Assembly (NCBI RefSeq): GCF_001854245.1
Contig: NZ_CP015381.1
Coordinates: forward strand, 770,001-834,000
Length of the DNA: 64,000 nt
Source: Desulfococcus multivorans
GTDB lineage: Bacteria > Desulfobacterota > Desulfobacteria > Desulfobacterales > Desulfococcaceae
Direction: 5' to 3'
The position numbers and the translations under genes are program-made. Under the pieces are notes generated by a model. The model had not been told where the DNA came from. It did not search any database and saw only the letters and a program-made list of their open reading frames with translations. Positions 10,326 through 18,977 of the stretch are shown here, one piece after another (positions within the stretch are counted from its first letter, which is position 1; each line of letters starts with the position of its first letter).

Positions 10326-11509
10326 GCTGGACGACCCCGGAAGATCTGCGCGGCCAGGTGCGGCGGCTGTGGGATCGCGGCCTGCTGCCGGCCGCCCTTG
10401 CCGGCGGCGATACGATATTTCCCCGCCGTCTTGTCCTGAAGGGGCCGTCTTCGAGAGAACTGGCGGAACGCTTCGACGACGTGCGCCGATGGATCGCCCG
10501 CCTGGAGAAAGGGGCTGAATTCTATCGCGTGGGATGGCGAACCGTCAACCATCGCATCCTGGGCGTCAACGCGGTGCCGGATGAAATATGGATCGATTCC
10601 CTGGATGACGCCCTCGGGCTGATCGACAAACGGCGGGACGCCGAGCGGTTTGCGGCGCTGATCTCCCTGACCCGGGAGCGCCGGCCGGAACTCTCGGCCT
10701 GGCTGGCCAAACGGCCGCTTCGAGGATTGGCGCTGGCCGACGATTGGGCGCGGCTGCTGGACATCGTCGACTGGCTGCGCCGACATCCCCGCCCCGATAT
10801 CTACCTGCGCCAGGTGGACGTCCCCGGCGTCCACAGCAAATTCATCGAAAGGCATCGGGCCGTGCTGAGCGAGCTCTTCGATCTGGTGATGCCGCTTGCC
10901 GCGGTGGATGCAAGCGCCGGCGGCATCGGGGGGTTCTGCCGGCGGTACGGATTCCGCGACAAGCCGATGCGGGTACGCTTTCGAACTCTGGACCCGGACT
11001 TGTCACCGTTCACCACAACGGCCGATCTCGACATGACCTTGACCCGCGATGTCTTCGATCGCCTGGCGCTGCCGGTCGCGAGGGTATTCATTACGGAAAA
11101 CGAGGTCAATTTCCTGGCGTTTCCACCGGTTTCCGGCACGGTCGTGATCTTCGGCGCAGGCTATGGTTTCGATAACCTGGCCGGTGCCGAATGGTTGCGC
11201 GTCGGAGAGATTCACTACTGGGGCGATATCGACACCCATGGCTTTGCGATTCTCAATCAACTGCGGCGGTATTTCCCCGACGCGGCCTCTTTTCTGATGG
11301 ATGAGCCGACACTCCTGGCCCATCGTGTGCATTGGGGGACCGAACCGAACCCGGAAACCGGAGACCTCGAGCGCCTGACCCCGGAGGAGAGCGCCCTCTA
11401 CGATGCACTGCGCCGGAACCGTTGGGGAAATCGCATCCGCCTGGAACAGGAAAAAATCGGTTTCAATTGCGTGGCGTCGGCGCTGGAAAGACTCTCGAGA
11501 CCGGATTGA
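10322..11509 (+). CDS. jetD: Wadjet subunit JetD (DUF3322/DUF2220, Toprim nuclease)
   Basis: A 395-residue protein with an N-terminal DUF3322-like domain and a C-terminal DUF2220 Toprim domain. JetD is the nuclease of Wadjet and resembles the Toprim subunit of topoisomerase VI/Spo11. The metal-binding acidic residues are visible: Glu259 and Glu261 in 'FITENEVNF' and the DxD pair Asp302/Asp304 in 'YWGDIDTHG', so the nuclease looks intact. The start at 10322 shares ATGA with the jetC stop. It is the last gene of the operon; a copy of the dispersed repeat follows 90 bp downstream. Confidence 0.94.
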   Translation: MSWTTPEDLRGQVRRLWDRGLLPAALAGGDTIFPRRLVLKGPSSRELAERFDDVRRWIARLEKGAEFYRVGWRTVNHRILGVNAVPDEIWIDSLDDALGLIDKRRDAERFAALISLTRERRPELSAWLAKRPLRGLALADDWARLLDIVDWLRRHPRPDIYLRQVDVPGVHSKFIERHRAVLSELFDLVMPLAAVDASAGGIGGFCRRYGFRDKPMRVRFRTLDPDLSPFTTTADLDMTLTRDVFDRLALPVARVFITENEVNFLAFPPVSGTVVIFGAGYGFDNLAGAEWLRVGEIHYWGDIDTHGFAILNQLRRYFPDAASFLMDEPTLLAHRVHWGTEPNPETGDLERLTPEESALYDALRRNRWGNRIRLEQEKIGFNCVASALERLSRPD

Positions 11510-11599
11510 AATATTCGTGAATATTTTTCAGGATGAAGGGTTCGGCGCCCTGGACGACACCGCGTGGGACGCGGGCCTTATCCTCCCGGCACCGGCCTG

Positions 11600-11616
11600 T
11601 GAAAGTCGAAAGTTGA
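11600..11616 (+). repeat. Copy of the dispersed repeat downstream of jetD
   Basis: TGAAAGTCGAAAGTTGA, identical to 17 of the 18 bases of the repeat at 2326 and 4001 and in the same orientation; it is followed by GT, so the end GTTGAGT again fits GTTRRRY. It lies 90 bp after the jetD stop and 113 bp before the E1 alpha start, marking the right border of the hydrolase-Wadjet block. Confidence 0.7.
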
Positions 11617-11728
11617 GTAACGGCATCGAATATCATGATGCCGCAACAATCCATTTGAGACGGTTTCGCGGCCTGCGAGGCCGTCCCGCTTGAAAGCGAT
11701 TCAAGCGGTTGAGACAAAAGGAGGCTTC

Positions 11729-12691
11729 ATGGAAATACCCAAGGCGAAAAAGATGGAAATGCTCCGGTCGCTGCTGCTTTCCCGCAGATTCGAGGAGACC
11801 CTCACGGAACTGTGTAAAATCGACGGAAAAATTCCCGGGATGATGATCCTGTGCACCGGCCAGGAGGCGGTCGGCGCGGGGGTATGCGCGGCGTTGCAGC
11901 CCGAGGACGCCATTATTACCAATCACCGCAGCCACAGCCATCTGCTGGCCAAGGGCGCCGATCCCAATTCGCTGATGGCGGAGATATACGGCAAGCGGAC
12001 GGGATGCAACAAGGGGAAGAGCGGGACGCTGCACCTGGCGGTGCCCGAGATCAACGCCCCCTGTACGACCACCGTGGTCGGGGGCGGGCCGCCCATTGCC
12101 GCCGGGAGGGCCTTTGCCCAGCAGTATCGGGGAGAGAAATCCGTCACCGTCTGTTTCATCGGGGACGGCGCGGCCAACGAGGGCTCTTTTCACGAAGCCC
12201 TGAACCTGGCAAGCGTGTGGCACCTTCCGGTGATTTTCGTGTGCGAGAACAATCTGTATGCCGGGGCCCAGCGCTATGAAGAACATACCCGGGTCGAACA
12301 TATCGCGGATCGGGCGGCGGGTTATGCCGTTCCGGGGGTGGTGGTCGACGGGAACGACGCACTGGCGGTCTATGCGTCGGCAGTGGATGCCCGGGCCCGG
12401 GCCATCGCCGGCAAGGGGCCGACGCTCATCGAGTACAAGACCTACCGTTGGCGGGGGCACGGCGAAAGCGATCTTCAGCTTTACCAGCCCAGGGAGGAGA
12501 TCGCGGCCTGGCAGGCGGCGTGTCCGATCCCGAAACTTCGCGGCGATATGCTTGCCCAGGGACTCATCAGCGCCGATGAATTGGCGGCGATGGAACGGGC
12601 GGTCGAGGCCGTCGTGAAGGCGGCCGTTCGCTTTGCCGAGGAGAGCCCTTATCCCGAGCCTCACGAGGCCCTGGAGGATGTTTTCGCTTAA
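11729..12691 (+). CDS. TPP-dependent 2-oxoacid/acetoin dehydrogenase E1 alpha
   Basis: A 320-residue E1 alpha subunit of the pyruvate/branched-chain/acetoin dehydrogenase type. The thiamine-diphosphate/Mg motif GDGAANEGSF is at residues 145-154, followed by 'FVCENNLYA', and the phosphorylation-loop region 'KTYRWRGHGESD' is present. It decarboxylates a 2-oxo substrate and passes the acyl group to lipoyl-E2. ATG at 11729 is chosen over TTG at 11690 because AAAAGGAGG lies just upstream. The beta subunit follows after 30 bp. No E2 or E3 gene is in the window, so these must be encoded elsewhere. Acetoin versus 2-oxoacid specificity cannot be settled by reading. Confidence 0.88.
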   Translation: MEIPKAKKMEMLRSLLLSRRFEETLTELCKIDGKIPGMMILCTGQEAVGAGVCAALQPEDAIITNHRSHSHLLAKGADPNSLMAEIYGKRTGCNKGKSGTLHLAVPEINAPCTTTVVGGGPPIAAGRAFAQQYRGEKSVTVCFIGDGAANEGSFHEALNLASVWHLPVIFVCENNLYAGAQRYEEHTRVEHIADRAAGYAVPGVVVDGNDALAVYASAVDARARAIAGKGPTLIEYKTYRWRGHGESDLQLYQPREEIAAWQAACPIPKLRGDMLAQGLISADELAAMERAVEAVVKAAVRFAEESPYPEPHEALEDVFA

Positions 12692-12721
12692 ATAATTTCC
12701 ACGGATGAAAGGAAGGATATC

Positions 12722-13699
12722 ATGCAGCAATTAGGGATGGGACAGGCTGTGAATCAGGCCCTGAGGGAAGAGATGTCGCAGGACCCCGATGTCTTCATCG
12801 CCGGAGAGGGCGTGGGCGTGAGCATACACGAAAGCCCGATGCTTCCCACGGCGGGGTTGCTGAAGGCGTTCGGGCCGGAGCGCGTCAGGGACACGCCGGT
12901 TTCGGAGGCGGCCATCGCGGGATTGGCCGTGGGGGCGGCCGAAGCGGGCCTGAAACCGGTTGTGGAGATTATGTTCAACCCTTTTTTTACGCTCGCTTCG
13001 GACATGATTGTCAACCATGCCGCCAAACTGCGTTACCTGTCGGGGGGCAAGTCGTCCTTTCCGCTGGTGGTGCGAATGAAAGCCGGTGCCGGGTTCGGCG
13101 CGGGGTGTCAGCACTCCCATAACCTGGAGGCCTGGGTCGCCCACTGCCCCGGGCTGAAGGTGGTCATGCCCGGCACCCCGGCCGATGCCAAAGGGCTGCT
13201 CAAATCGGCCATCCGGGATCCCAACCCCGTTGTTTTCATCGAGGACATGATGCTCTATTTTGTGCCCGGACCGGTTCCCGAGGGAGAGTACCTGATTCCC
13301 ATCGGAGAAGCCGATATCAAACGGCAGGGCCGGGACGTCACCGTGGTGACGTGGTCCAAGATGGTGGGGACGGCTCTGAAGGCGGCCGAGGAACTGGCCC
13401 GGGAAGGCGTCGAAGCGGAGATCGTGGATTTGCGGACCTTGGTTCCCCTGGACACGAGGACCATTCTTTCCTCCGTACGCAAGACCGGCCGCCTGGTGGT
13501 GTTGCACGAGGCCACGCGAACCGGCGGTTTTGCCGGTGAAGTGGCGGCCGTGGTGATGGAAGAGGCCTTCGCCGATCTGAAAGCCCCGTTGCGGCGAGTG
13601 ACCGGCCCGGACATTCCGGTGCCGGCAAGTCCTCCGTTGGAGCGTTTTTACATCCCCGATGCAGCGCAGGTGGTCTCGGCGGTGAAGGAGATTCTGTAG
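12722..13699 (+). CDS. TPP-dependent 2-oxoacid/acetoin dehydrogenase E1 beta
   Basis: A 325-residue E1 beta subunit, the transketolase-like pyrimidine-binding and C-terminal half of the alpha2beta2 decarboxylase. Family features are 'DVFIAGEGVG' near residue 20, 'DTPVSEAAIAGLAVGAA' around residue 57, 'MPGTPADAKGLLKSAIRDPNPVVFIED', and a C-terminal transketolase-like domain with 'EIVDLRTLVPLDTRTI'. It forms the enzyme with the upstream alpha subunit, 30 bp away. GGAAGGA precedes the ATG. Confidence 0.88.
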   Translation: MQQLGMGQAVNQALREEMSQDPDVFIAGEGVGVSIHESPMLPTAGLLKAFGPERVRDTPVSEAAIAGLAVGAAEAGLKPVVEIMFNPFFTLASDMIVNHAAKLRYLSGGKSSFPLVVRMKAGAGFGAGCQHSHNLEAWVAHCPGLKVVMPGTPADAKGLLKSAIRDPNPVVFIEDMMLYFVPGPVPEGEYLIPIGEADIKRQGRDVTVVTWSKMVGTALKAAEELAREGVEAEIVDLRTLVPLDTRTILSSVRKTGRLVVLHEATRTGGFAGEVAAVVMEEAFADLKAPLRRVTGPDIPVPASPPLERFYIPDAAQVVSAVKEIL

Positions 13700-13803
13700 G
13701 CAGATCCGCCATATCGGATCACCCCGGGAGAGGGGGAGCGGCACACCCTCTCCCGCCAGCCCCGTGATAAGCCGCGACTCGGGAACGGCGCTTCTCCGGA
13801 ACC

Positions 13804-13819
13804 CGGCTTTGGAAAGCCG
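13804..13819. promoter_or_regulatory. Perfect 7-bp palindrome upstream of the antiporter promoter
   Basis: CGGCTTT-GG-AAAGCCG is a perfect inverted repeat immediately upstream of the -35 box at 13821. No T-run follows, so an operator is at least as likely as a terminator for the preceding E1 operon. The function is not known. Confidence 0.35.
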
Positions 13820-13820
13820 C

Positions 13821-13849
13821 TTGACACGGCACCGCGATCCCCATAGACT
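13821..13849 (+). promoter_or_regulatory. Sigma-70-like promoter for the antiporter gene
   Basis: TTGACA (13821-13826), a 17-bp spacer and TAGACT (13844-13849) sit 55 bp before the GTG start at 13904. The -35 box is perfect and the spacing ideal. Confidence 0.55.
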
Positions 13850-13903
13850 TGCGCGCGTAATGCCTTCTCGAGGCGATCGTTTACGTGTTCACAAGGAGAA
13901 GCC

Positions 13904-15913
13904 GTGCCCCACATCCCCATGCTGCCCGATCTGATCGCGGTTTTCGCCTGCTGCGTGGCTGCGATATTTTTTTGTCTTCGAATCAATCTGCCTGCTATTG
14001 TCGGCGTCCTTGTCACGGGCATCGTTGTAGGGCCCAGCGGTTTCGGCATTGTGAGCGATGTCCATGCCGTGGAGGGCATCGCCGAATTGGGCGTGATTCT
14101 GCTCATGTTCACCATCGGCCTCGAACTCTCCCTGGGTGAGCTCAAGGCCCTCAAGAAACCGGTTCTGCTGGGCGGCGGACTTCAGGTGGTGCTCACCATC
14201 ATCCTCTTTTTCGAGCTGGACAGCCTCTACGGCAGCAGCACGGGAAGCGCCGTTCTCTCCGGTTTTCTGGTGGCGCTCTCCTCCACCGCCATCGTCATCA
14301 AGCTGCTGCAGGAACGTTCGGAGCTGTCCGCGCCCCACGGGCGCATCGCCCTGGCGGTGCTCATCTTTCAGGACATCATCGTCGCGCCCATGATGCTGCT
14401 GGTGCCTTATCTGGCCTCGGACTCGCCGGACATGGGCCGATCCCTGCTGATGCTGGCGGTGAAGTCCATCGGGGTACTGGGGGTGATCTGGGTGCTGGCC
14501 AGATACGTGGTGCGACGGTTGCTTCTGGCCGTGCTGCGGACGCGAAGCCGGGAGCTGTTTCTCCTGAGCGTGCTGGTGCTGTGCCTGGCCATTGCCATGT
14601 TCACGGCATGGGTGGGATTGTCCATTTCCCTGGGCGCGTTTCTGGCAGGGCTCATCATTGCCCAGACGGATTACGCCCTCGCGACGCTGGAAGGGGTGCA
14701 CCCTTTCCGCGACGTCTTCACCAGCCTCTTCTTCGTTTCGATCGGCATGCTCCTGGATCTCAATTTCATGTGGGAGAACCTGCCGCTGGTTCTGGGGACG
14801 GCGGGCATCGTCCTGGTCCTCAAGTCCATTGTGGCGGGCGGAGCGTCCATGGCCCTTGGATATCCCCTGCGCGTCGCCGTGCTGGTGGGACTCTCCTTGT
14901 CCCAGGTGGGAGAATTCTCTTTCGTGCTGGCCAAGGTGGGATCGGATGCCGGCCTGCTCTCCCAGGAGCGTTACCAGCTTTTCCTCGCGGTGAGCATCCT
15001 GACGATGCTGGCCGCGCCGTTCTGCATACAGGGATCCCATGTCCTGTCCAGGATGGTCTCCGGCATACCCGGGCTCGGCAAATGGCGTGAGCGGAGCCTG
15101 GCCCAGAACGGCGTGATTTCCGGGTTGAAGGACCACCTCATTATCGTCGGGTTCGGCCTGGGGGGACGGCAATTGGCCAACACGGCCAAAAGCGCCGCCA
15201 TCCCTTACTGCGTGGTGGAGATGAACCCGGACACCGTTCGCATGGAGCGTGAAAAGGGCGAGCCCATTCGCCACGGCGACGCCGGGCTGCCCGAGGTTCT
15301 CAAACATCTGGGGGTGGAGAAGGCCAAGGTGGTGGCCGTCGTGGTGGCCGACCCCGTCTCGGCCCGCCGGGTGACCCAGGTGGCCAAGTCCATCAATCCC
15401 GCTGTCACCATGGTGGTGCGCACCCGCTTCGTTGCGGAGGTGGAGCCGTTGATGGCCCTGGGGGCGGACCATGTCGTGGCCGAAGAGTTCGAGACTTCCC
15501 TTGAAATCTTTGCCCGTGTGCTGCGGACGTATCTCGTACCGCATGCCACCATCGAGCAGTTCGCATCCCAGGTGCGTGAAGAAGGCTACCAGGTGCTGCG
15601 TCGGGGCGAGCCCATGCACAACCCCATGGCCATGCTGGACAAATCCTTCTCCGGCTTCGAGGTGAGCGGCCTCACTGTGGAGGCCGGGGCTCTGTTGGAC
15701 GGCAAGACCCTGATTGAAAGCGAATTGCGAAGGAAGCACGGCCTTACGGTGGTGGCTGTACAACGCGGCGGAAAGATCTACGCCAATCCCGACGGCAGCT
15801 TCCGTCTGAAAGCCGGGGACGTGGCCTACCTGTTTGCCTCCCAGGAGGATGTGGCCGCCCACAGGGGGCTATTCCAGGTGCGACGCAAGGCCTGGGCCGA
15901 GGCGTCGGGCTGA
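13904..15913 (+). CDS. Kef-type monovalent cation/proton antiporter with RCK domains
   Basis: A 669-residue CPA2-family transporter. Residues 1-390 form about twelve hydrophobic segments of the Na/H exchanger fold, including 'GVILLMFTIGLELSLGELK' and 'FFVSIGMLLDLNF'. A TrkA-N/RCK nucleotide-binding domain begins near residue 410 ('HLIIVGFGLGGRQLAN') and a TrkA-C domain occupies about 570-650. The expected role is K+ (or Na+) efflux coupled to H+, gated by nucleotides. The start is GTG at 13904 behind AAGGAGA. It has its own promoter, and the following lipid-kinase gene is on the same strand. Confidence 0.9.
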   Translation: MPHIPMLPDLIAVFACCVAAIFFCLRINLPAIVGVLVTGIVVGPSGFGIVSDVHAVEGIAELGVILLMFTIGLELSLGELKALKKPVLLGGGLQVVLTIILFFELDSLYGSSTGSAVLSGFLVALSSTAIVIKLLQERSELSAPHGRIALAVLIFQDIIVAPMMLLVPYLASDSPDMGRSLLMLAVKSIGVLGVIWVLARYVVRRLLLAVLRTRSRELFLLSVLVLCLAIAMFTAWVGLSISLGAFLAGLIIAQTDYALATLEGVHPFRDVFTSLFFVSIGMLLDLNFMWENLPLVLGTAGIVLVLKSIVAGGASMALGYPLRVAVLVGLSLSQVGEFSFVLAKVGSDAGLLSQERYQLFLAVSILTMLAAPFCIQGSHVLSRMVSGIPGLGKWRERSLAQNGVISGLKDHLIIVGFGLGGRQLANTAKSAAIPYCVVEMNPDTVRMEREKGEPIRHGDAGLPEVLKHLGVEKAKVVAVVVADPVSARRVTQVAKSINPAVTMVVRTRFVAEVEPLMALGADHVVAEEFETSLEIFARVLRTYLVPHATIEQFASQVREEGYQVLRRGEPMHNPMAMLDKSFSGFEVSGLTVEAGALLDGKTLIESELRRKHGLTVVAVQRGGKIYANPDGSFRLKAGDVAYLFASQEDVAAHRGLFQVRRKAWAEASG

Positions 15914-16048
15914 TGCCGGGTATCCGAGTGACCGGGAACATCGTGACAGGATTCGCCGGGGGTGATGCCGCTTCCGCGGATTATGGGCGCATTCGGCTGA
16001 ATAAGCGGGTGGTGAGATTGTGGGCGGATCCCAGGTGAAGGGAGAGTC

Positions 16049-16954
16049 GTGATATCCTGTCTGGTCGTCGTCAATCCGGCATCGGGTGGGGGCCTGGCTC
16101 GGAAACGGGCCGCGATCCTTTGCCGTGGTCTTTCCAGGTCCTGCCGCGTGGCGGTGATCGAGACGCGTCATCGCGGCGATGCCGCAGAGATGACGGCCCG
16201 TCGGGGCATGGATGTGGACCGGGTTGTCGCGGTCGGCGGCGACGGCACCCTGAACGAGGTCCTGAACGGCCTGATGCGCATCGGCACCGGTGCTCATGAT
16301 CGCCCCGAGCTTGGCTTTCTGCCGGCCGGAACGGCCAATGTCGCGGTTCAGGCCTTTGGATTCGTTCAGAACCCCGCGGCAGCCGTTAAATTTTTTCTCG
16401 AAACGGATTCCCGACCGGTCGATGTCGGAGTGGCCCGGTTCAACGACGGCGAGCGGGCGTTCCTGCTATGGCTCGGCGCCGGCTTCGACGCCGTCGTGAT
16501 TGACGCGCTGAACGCCTCCCGCACCGGAAGGATGGGGTTGCCCGGCCTGATATATGGACTCCCCCGGATGACGGCGGCCCTTGGCCGCTATGCCGCACCG
16601 CCTATTTCGGTTTCCGTGGACGGGGCGTTTTTGGGCGTCGCCGCGAGTGTTATCCTGGCCAATGTGCGGGTAATGGCGTTTGGGGCCGTCGTCGATGGAA
16701 GCGCGGATCCCTTTGACGGCCGGCTCGACGTGGTGGCGGTTCCGCCGGGTTCCCGCCTCAATCTTCTTCGAGTTGTCCGGCACATGATGACATCGGGTCT
16801 TTCAACGCTCCATGGCGTTCGTCATCGCTCGGGAATACGGATCCGGTTGGCTGCCGATGACCGGGTGCCGCTTCAACTCGATGGGGAACCGGCGGGGGGT
16901 CTGCCCGCTGCCGTTCGGCTGGAACGGGGCGCGGTGCGCCTGCTGCTCAGCTGA
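16049..16954 (+). CDS. Diacylglycerol-kinase-like lipid kinase
   Basis: A 301-residue protein of the DAGK catalytic-domain (YegS/LCB5) family. Diagnostic motifs are 'VVVNPASGGG' at residues 6-15, VGGDGTLNEV at 62-71 and 'GFLPAGTANV' further on. It probably phosphorylates a lipid hydroxyl (diacylglycerol or a related lipid) with ATP at the membrane. The start is GTG at 16049 with GGGAGAG upstream. The open 135 bp between it and the antiporter gene show no hairpin, so readthrough from there is possible. Confidence 0.85.
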   Translation: MISCLVVVNPASGGGLARKRAAILCRGLSRSCRVAVIETRHRGDAAEMTARRGMDVDRVVAVGGDGTLNEVLNGLMRIGTGAHDRPELGFLPAGTANVAVQAFGFVQNPAAAVKFFLETDSRPVDVGVARFNDGERAFLLWLGAGFDAVVIDALNASRTGRMGLPGLIYGLPRMTAALGRYAAPPISVSVDGAFLGVAASVILANVRVMAFGAVVDGSADPFDGRLDVVAVPPGSRLNLLRVVRHMMTSGLSTLHGVRHRSGIRIRLAADDRVPLQLDGEPAGGLPAAVRLERGAVRLLLS

Positions 16955-17423
16955 ACATCAACGGATTCAAGCCTGGACGTGCATCGGCGTCTTCCATTCA
17001 CCGCCTTTCGATTCAAGATAAGCTCCGTTTGTCGAAAACGGCTGGATAAAGGCGCATTTCTCTGAAATAGATCTCCAACTCCCCATATATGGGGTTCCTC
17101 CCACCATAGACCCGCATATAAGCTTTCAGTACAATTGAAAAAAATATTTAATTGCGTTATTTTTCTCAGGTTAACTGCAATGAAGATCTTATCCAACATA
17201 AAGCAATTTATATATTTTTATCTGTAGTCGTCAGTAAAAAAGATAAGGTTTCGTGAAAATTCGAACCTGAACGACATTTATTTTTAAATTGATCAGAAAG
17301 TATATTCTTGTATGACATCCTTTTTCAACATCGGGGATGTGATTGACGGATATCGCGAAGGGCGGCTTCCGACCCTTTCAAGATGCTTTTTCAGAATACC
17401 CATACGCGATGAGGAGGTTCTAA
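16955..17423. other. AT-rich intergenic region upstream of the importer operon
   Basis: No gene is supported here. The region is visibly richer in A/T than its surroundings from about 17100. It contains the perfect 14-bp palindrome CCCCATATATGGGG at 17081-17094, a candidate operator. No convincing -35/-10 pair or sigma-54 box was found. The strong GAGGAGG ribosome-binding site for the next gene is at 17411-17417. Confidence 0.5.
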
Positions 17424-18296
17424 ATGATGTTTGCAACAGCACCGCGCAGGCGGCTTTCGTTTTTGGCGATCCTGACGATTTTATCGACGTTTGTCCTTTC
17501 GGGAATAACCACTGCGGCCCATGCCGACGAGATCATGGACCGCGTCAACAGCGGTAAATCGATCCGGATCGGTTTTGCCAATGAAGTACCCTGGGCCTAC
17601 CCGGGGGAGAATCAGAAGCCGCTCGGGTTTGTCAACGCCATCACGATGGGCGTTCTCAAATCGATGGGGTACACCAATATCGAGCCGGTCGTCACCGATT
17701 GGGGCGGCCTGATCCCGGGTCTGAAGGCGAATCGCTTCGATGTCATTACCGGCGGGATGTACATCATGAAAAATCGATGCGATAACGTCAATTTCTCAGA
17801 ACCTATCGGGGTGTTCGGCGAATGCTTCATTGTTCCCAAGGGTAATCCCAAGGGGTTGGGGAGCTATGACGACATCAAGACGAAAAACGCCGTTATCGTC
17901 ACCGGGGCCGGTTACAGCACCATCGAAAACGCCAAGAGAGCCGGGGTTCCGGCGGGCAATATCATGACGGTCCCCGGCAACAGCGAGATCCTGGCGGCCA
18001 TCAAGGCGGGCAGGGCCGATGCCGGCGGCATGACCTATTTCTCTGCGCTTCATCTGTCCAGGGAGAGCGGGGGGACGGTCGAGGCCACCGACCCTTCTCT
18101 GAATCCCGAATGGACCTTCAACTGGGTCGGCGTCGGCTTCCGAAAAGCCGATACCGAATTCCTGGCGGCCTTCAACACGGCCCTGAAGGCATACCTGGGA
18201 TCCGATGAGATGATGAAGGCCGTTCAGGAGTACGGCTACGGCAACTCCCAGCTTCCCGGCGATGTGACCACCGCCTATGTTTGCGAGAATCGGTAG
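17424..18296 (+). CDS. ehuB: Ehu-like ABC transporter substrate-binding protein
   Basis: A 290-residue periplasmic solute-binding protein (family 3) with a signal peptide ending in 'AAHADE' (about residues 1-35). The mature sequence 'IRIGFANEVPWAY', 'LIPGLKANRFDVITGGMYIMKNRCDNVNFSEP' and 'VPKGNPKGLGSYDDIK' closely follows the pattern of EhuB, the ectoine/hydroxyectoine receptor, which belongs to the polar-amino-acid receptor group. It heads a four-gene operon with two permeases and one ATPase. A glutamate-family amino acid is an alternative ligand, given the downstream glutamate dehydrogenase. GAGGAGG precedes the ATG. Confidence 0.8.
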   Translation: MMFATAPRRRLSFLAILTILSTFVLSGITTAAHADEIMDRVNSGKSIRIGFANEVPWAYPGENQKPLGFVNAITMGVLKSMGYTNIEPVVTDWGGLIPGLKANRFDVITGGMYIMKNRCDNVNFSEPIGVFGECFIVPKGNPKGLGSYDDIKTKNAVIVTGAGYSTIENAKRAGVPAGNIMTVPGNSEILAAIKAGRADAGGMTYFSALHLSRESGGTVEATDPSLNPEWTFNWVGVGFRKADTEFLAAFNTALKAYLGSDEMMKAVQEYGYGNSQLPGDVTTAYVCENR

Positions 18297-18304
18297 TCCG
18301 GACG

Positions 18305-18973
18305 ATGCAGGAATACGTCGAATTTCTATTGGCCTACTGGCCGCGCTTTGCCGACGGCGCCGTCGTGACGCTCCAGCAGGCGGGATTGGGTACGCTTCTG
18401 GCTGTTGTCGTCGCCTTGACGACGGGGTTTATGAAGATGTCCCCGATCCTGCCCGTACGCTGGCTGGGGATCGCCTATATCGAGGTCTTTCGAGGGACCT
18501 CGCTGCTGGTGCAGCTCTATTGGATTTTTTTCGTATTGCCCCTTTTCGGCCTCACCCTGGGAAAATTCACGGCGGGATTTCTCGCCCTGGGATTGAACCT
18601 CGGCGCCTATGGGGCCGAACTGGTCCGGGGCGGCGTGCAGTCGGTTCCCCGGGGACAGTACGAAGCCGCCATCGCCCTCGGCATGGGGCCGTTCAAACGG
18701 ATGCGTCGGATCATTTTCCCCCAGGCCCTGCTGAACATGCTGCCGCCGTGGGGAAACCTGTTGATCGAGCTTCTCAAGTCGACGGCGCTGGTCGCCCTGA
18801 TATCCGTTTCGGACCTGATGTTCGAGTCCAAACAGATCAACATGACGACCTTTCAGTCCGCCCAGGCCTTCGGTACGGCGTTGATCATCTATTACGTAAT
18901 GGCGCGATGCATTATCACGCCGGGAATGCGGTGGCTGGAGCGCCGACTTGCCCTTAAACTGAGTAGAGGATAA
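18305..18973 (+). CDS. ehuC: Ehu-like ABC transporter permease (first)
   Basis: A 222-residue inner-membrane permease of the HisMQ/GlnP type, with about five hydrophobic segments and the cytoplasmic EAA loop 'YEAAIALGMGPFKRMRRIIFPQAL', which contacts the ATPase. ATG at 18305 is chosen; a TTG at 18281 would overlap the end of the receptor gene. It lies 8 bp after the receptor stop and 4 bp before the second permease. Confidence 0.85.
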   Translation: MQEYVEFLLAYWPRFADGAVVTLQQAGLGTLLAVVVALTTGFMKMSPILPVRWLGIAYIEVFRGTSLLVQLYWIFFVLPLFGLTLGKFTAGFLALGLNLGAYGAELVRGGVQSVPRGQYEAAIALGMGPFKRMRRIIFPQALLNMLPPWGNLLIELLKSTALVALISVSDLMFESKQINMTTFQSAQAFGTALIIYYVMARCIITPGMRWLERRLALKLSRG

Positions 18974-18977
18974 CGCC

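Noticed and set aside
2272-11616. Integron cassette array
   Set aside because: The repeat ends fit GTTRRRY, but only one copy has both arms, spacing of modules is kilobases and no integrase is visible. Kept only as a hypothesis for the repeat.
13889-15862. 657-codon minus-strand open frame opposite the antiporter gene
   Set aside because: The translation is rich in His/Gln/Gly with no hydrophobic core or motif. The plus strand encodes a clear transporter.
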